Part shown: positions 5,178-5,297 of the stretch, piece by piece
Position numbering within the stretch: the first letter of the stretch is position 1
How the letters are laid out: the number at the start of each line of letters is the position of its first letter
Origin: Armatimonadota bacterium
GTDB taxonomy: Bacteria; Armatimonadota; Armatimonadia; Armatimonadales; Armatimonadaceae
Length of the DNA: 5,297 nt
Assembly (NCBI GenBank): GCA_014381035.1
Contig: JACMIS010000392.1
Span: 1 to 5,297 of the forward strand
Reading direction: 5' to 3'
The notes under the pieces: model-generated
Told to the model about the DNA's origin: nothing
The model's database searches: none
Seen by the model: only the letters and a program-made list of their open reading frames with translations
Program-made: the position numbers and the translations under genes

Positions 5178-5297
5178 ATGAAGGACATCCAAACTCTGAT
5201 CGGGCAGGCGGCGGGCGGCGACGCGAACGCTTTCGACGAAATCGTGCGCCGGTACCAGAACCCCGCCGTGGCGTATGCGTATTCGCTGCTCGGCTCG
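5178..5297 (+). CDS. ECF-type RNA polymerase sigma factor, N-terminal fragment (cut by right edge)
   Basis: Only the first 40 codons are present. The pattern LIGQAAGGDANAFDEIVRRY (residues 7-26) followed by VAYAYSLLGS is the start of sigma70 region 2 as found in ECF sigma factors (usual form: L-x-x-A-x-x-G-D-x-x-A-F-x-x-L-V-x-x-Y). It would direct core RNA polymerase to a small regulon, often held by a cognate anti-sigma factor encoded next to it; none can be seen here. ATG 5178 is favoured, with GGGG ending nine bases upstream; GTG 5163 is in frame and possible but lacks a ribosome site. It is divergent from the surface-protein gene with 172 bases between. Subgroup and target cannot be judged from this fragment. 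Confidence 0.82.
   Translation, partial: MKDIQTLIGQAAGGDANAFDEIVRRYQNPAVAYAYSLLGS

Overview
The window is a moderately GC-rich bacterial chromosomal segment with five protein genes, two of them cut by the window edges. A PEP-CTERM-like surface protein, an ECF-type sigma factor start, a substrate-binding/permease fusion and a 2-hydroxyacid dehydrogenase together would suit an environmental Gram-negative or diderm lineage such as Armatimonadota or Planctomycetota. That placement is a low-confidence guess from gene content, not a result.

Layout. (1) 1-1568, minus strand: an amino-acid ABC transporter in which a periplasmic substrate-binding domain and the membrane permease are one polypeptide; it runs to the left edge. 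(2) 1569-1705: a divergent intergenic region with two short perfect dyads and an extended -10 promoter facing right. (3) 1706-2695, plus strand: a D-isomer-specific 2-hydroxyacid dehydrogenase. (4) 2726-3835, minus strand: a class I (AroF/G/H-type) DAHP synthase, the first enzyme of aromatic amino acid synthesis, convergent with the dehydrogenase. (5) 3836-4231: a long untranslated leader of the DAHP synthase. (6) 4232-5005, minus strand: a secreted protein with an N-terminal signal peptide and a PEP-CTERM-like tail. (7) 5178-5297, plus strand: the first 40 codons of an ECF-type sigma factor.

The most interesting part is the leader upstream of the DAHP synthase. It has a good sigma70-like promoter (4216-4189), an open frame whose last part is packed with Trp, Tyr and Phe codons and ends at 4015, and a strong intrinsic terminator (3974-3940) ahead of the structural gene. 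Upstream segments can pair with each other or with the 5' arm of the terminator. This is the architecture of a ribosome-mediated transcription attenuator, apparently reading all three end products of the pathway that the downstream enzyme opens. The individual sequence elements are directly visible; the regulatory mechanism is inference.

The other genes show no obvious shared pathway. The transporter is likely to need a separate ATPase, which is probably encoded beyond the left edge.
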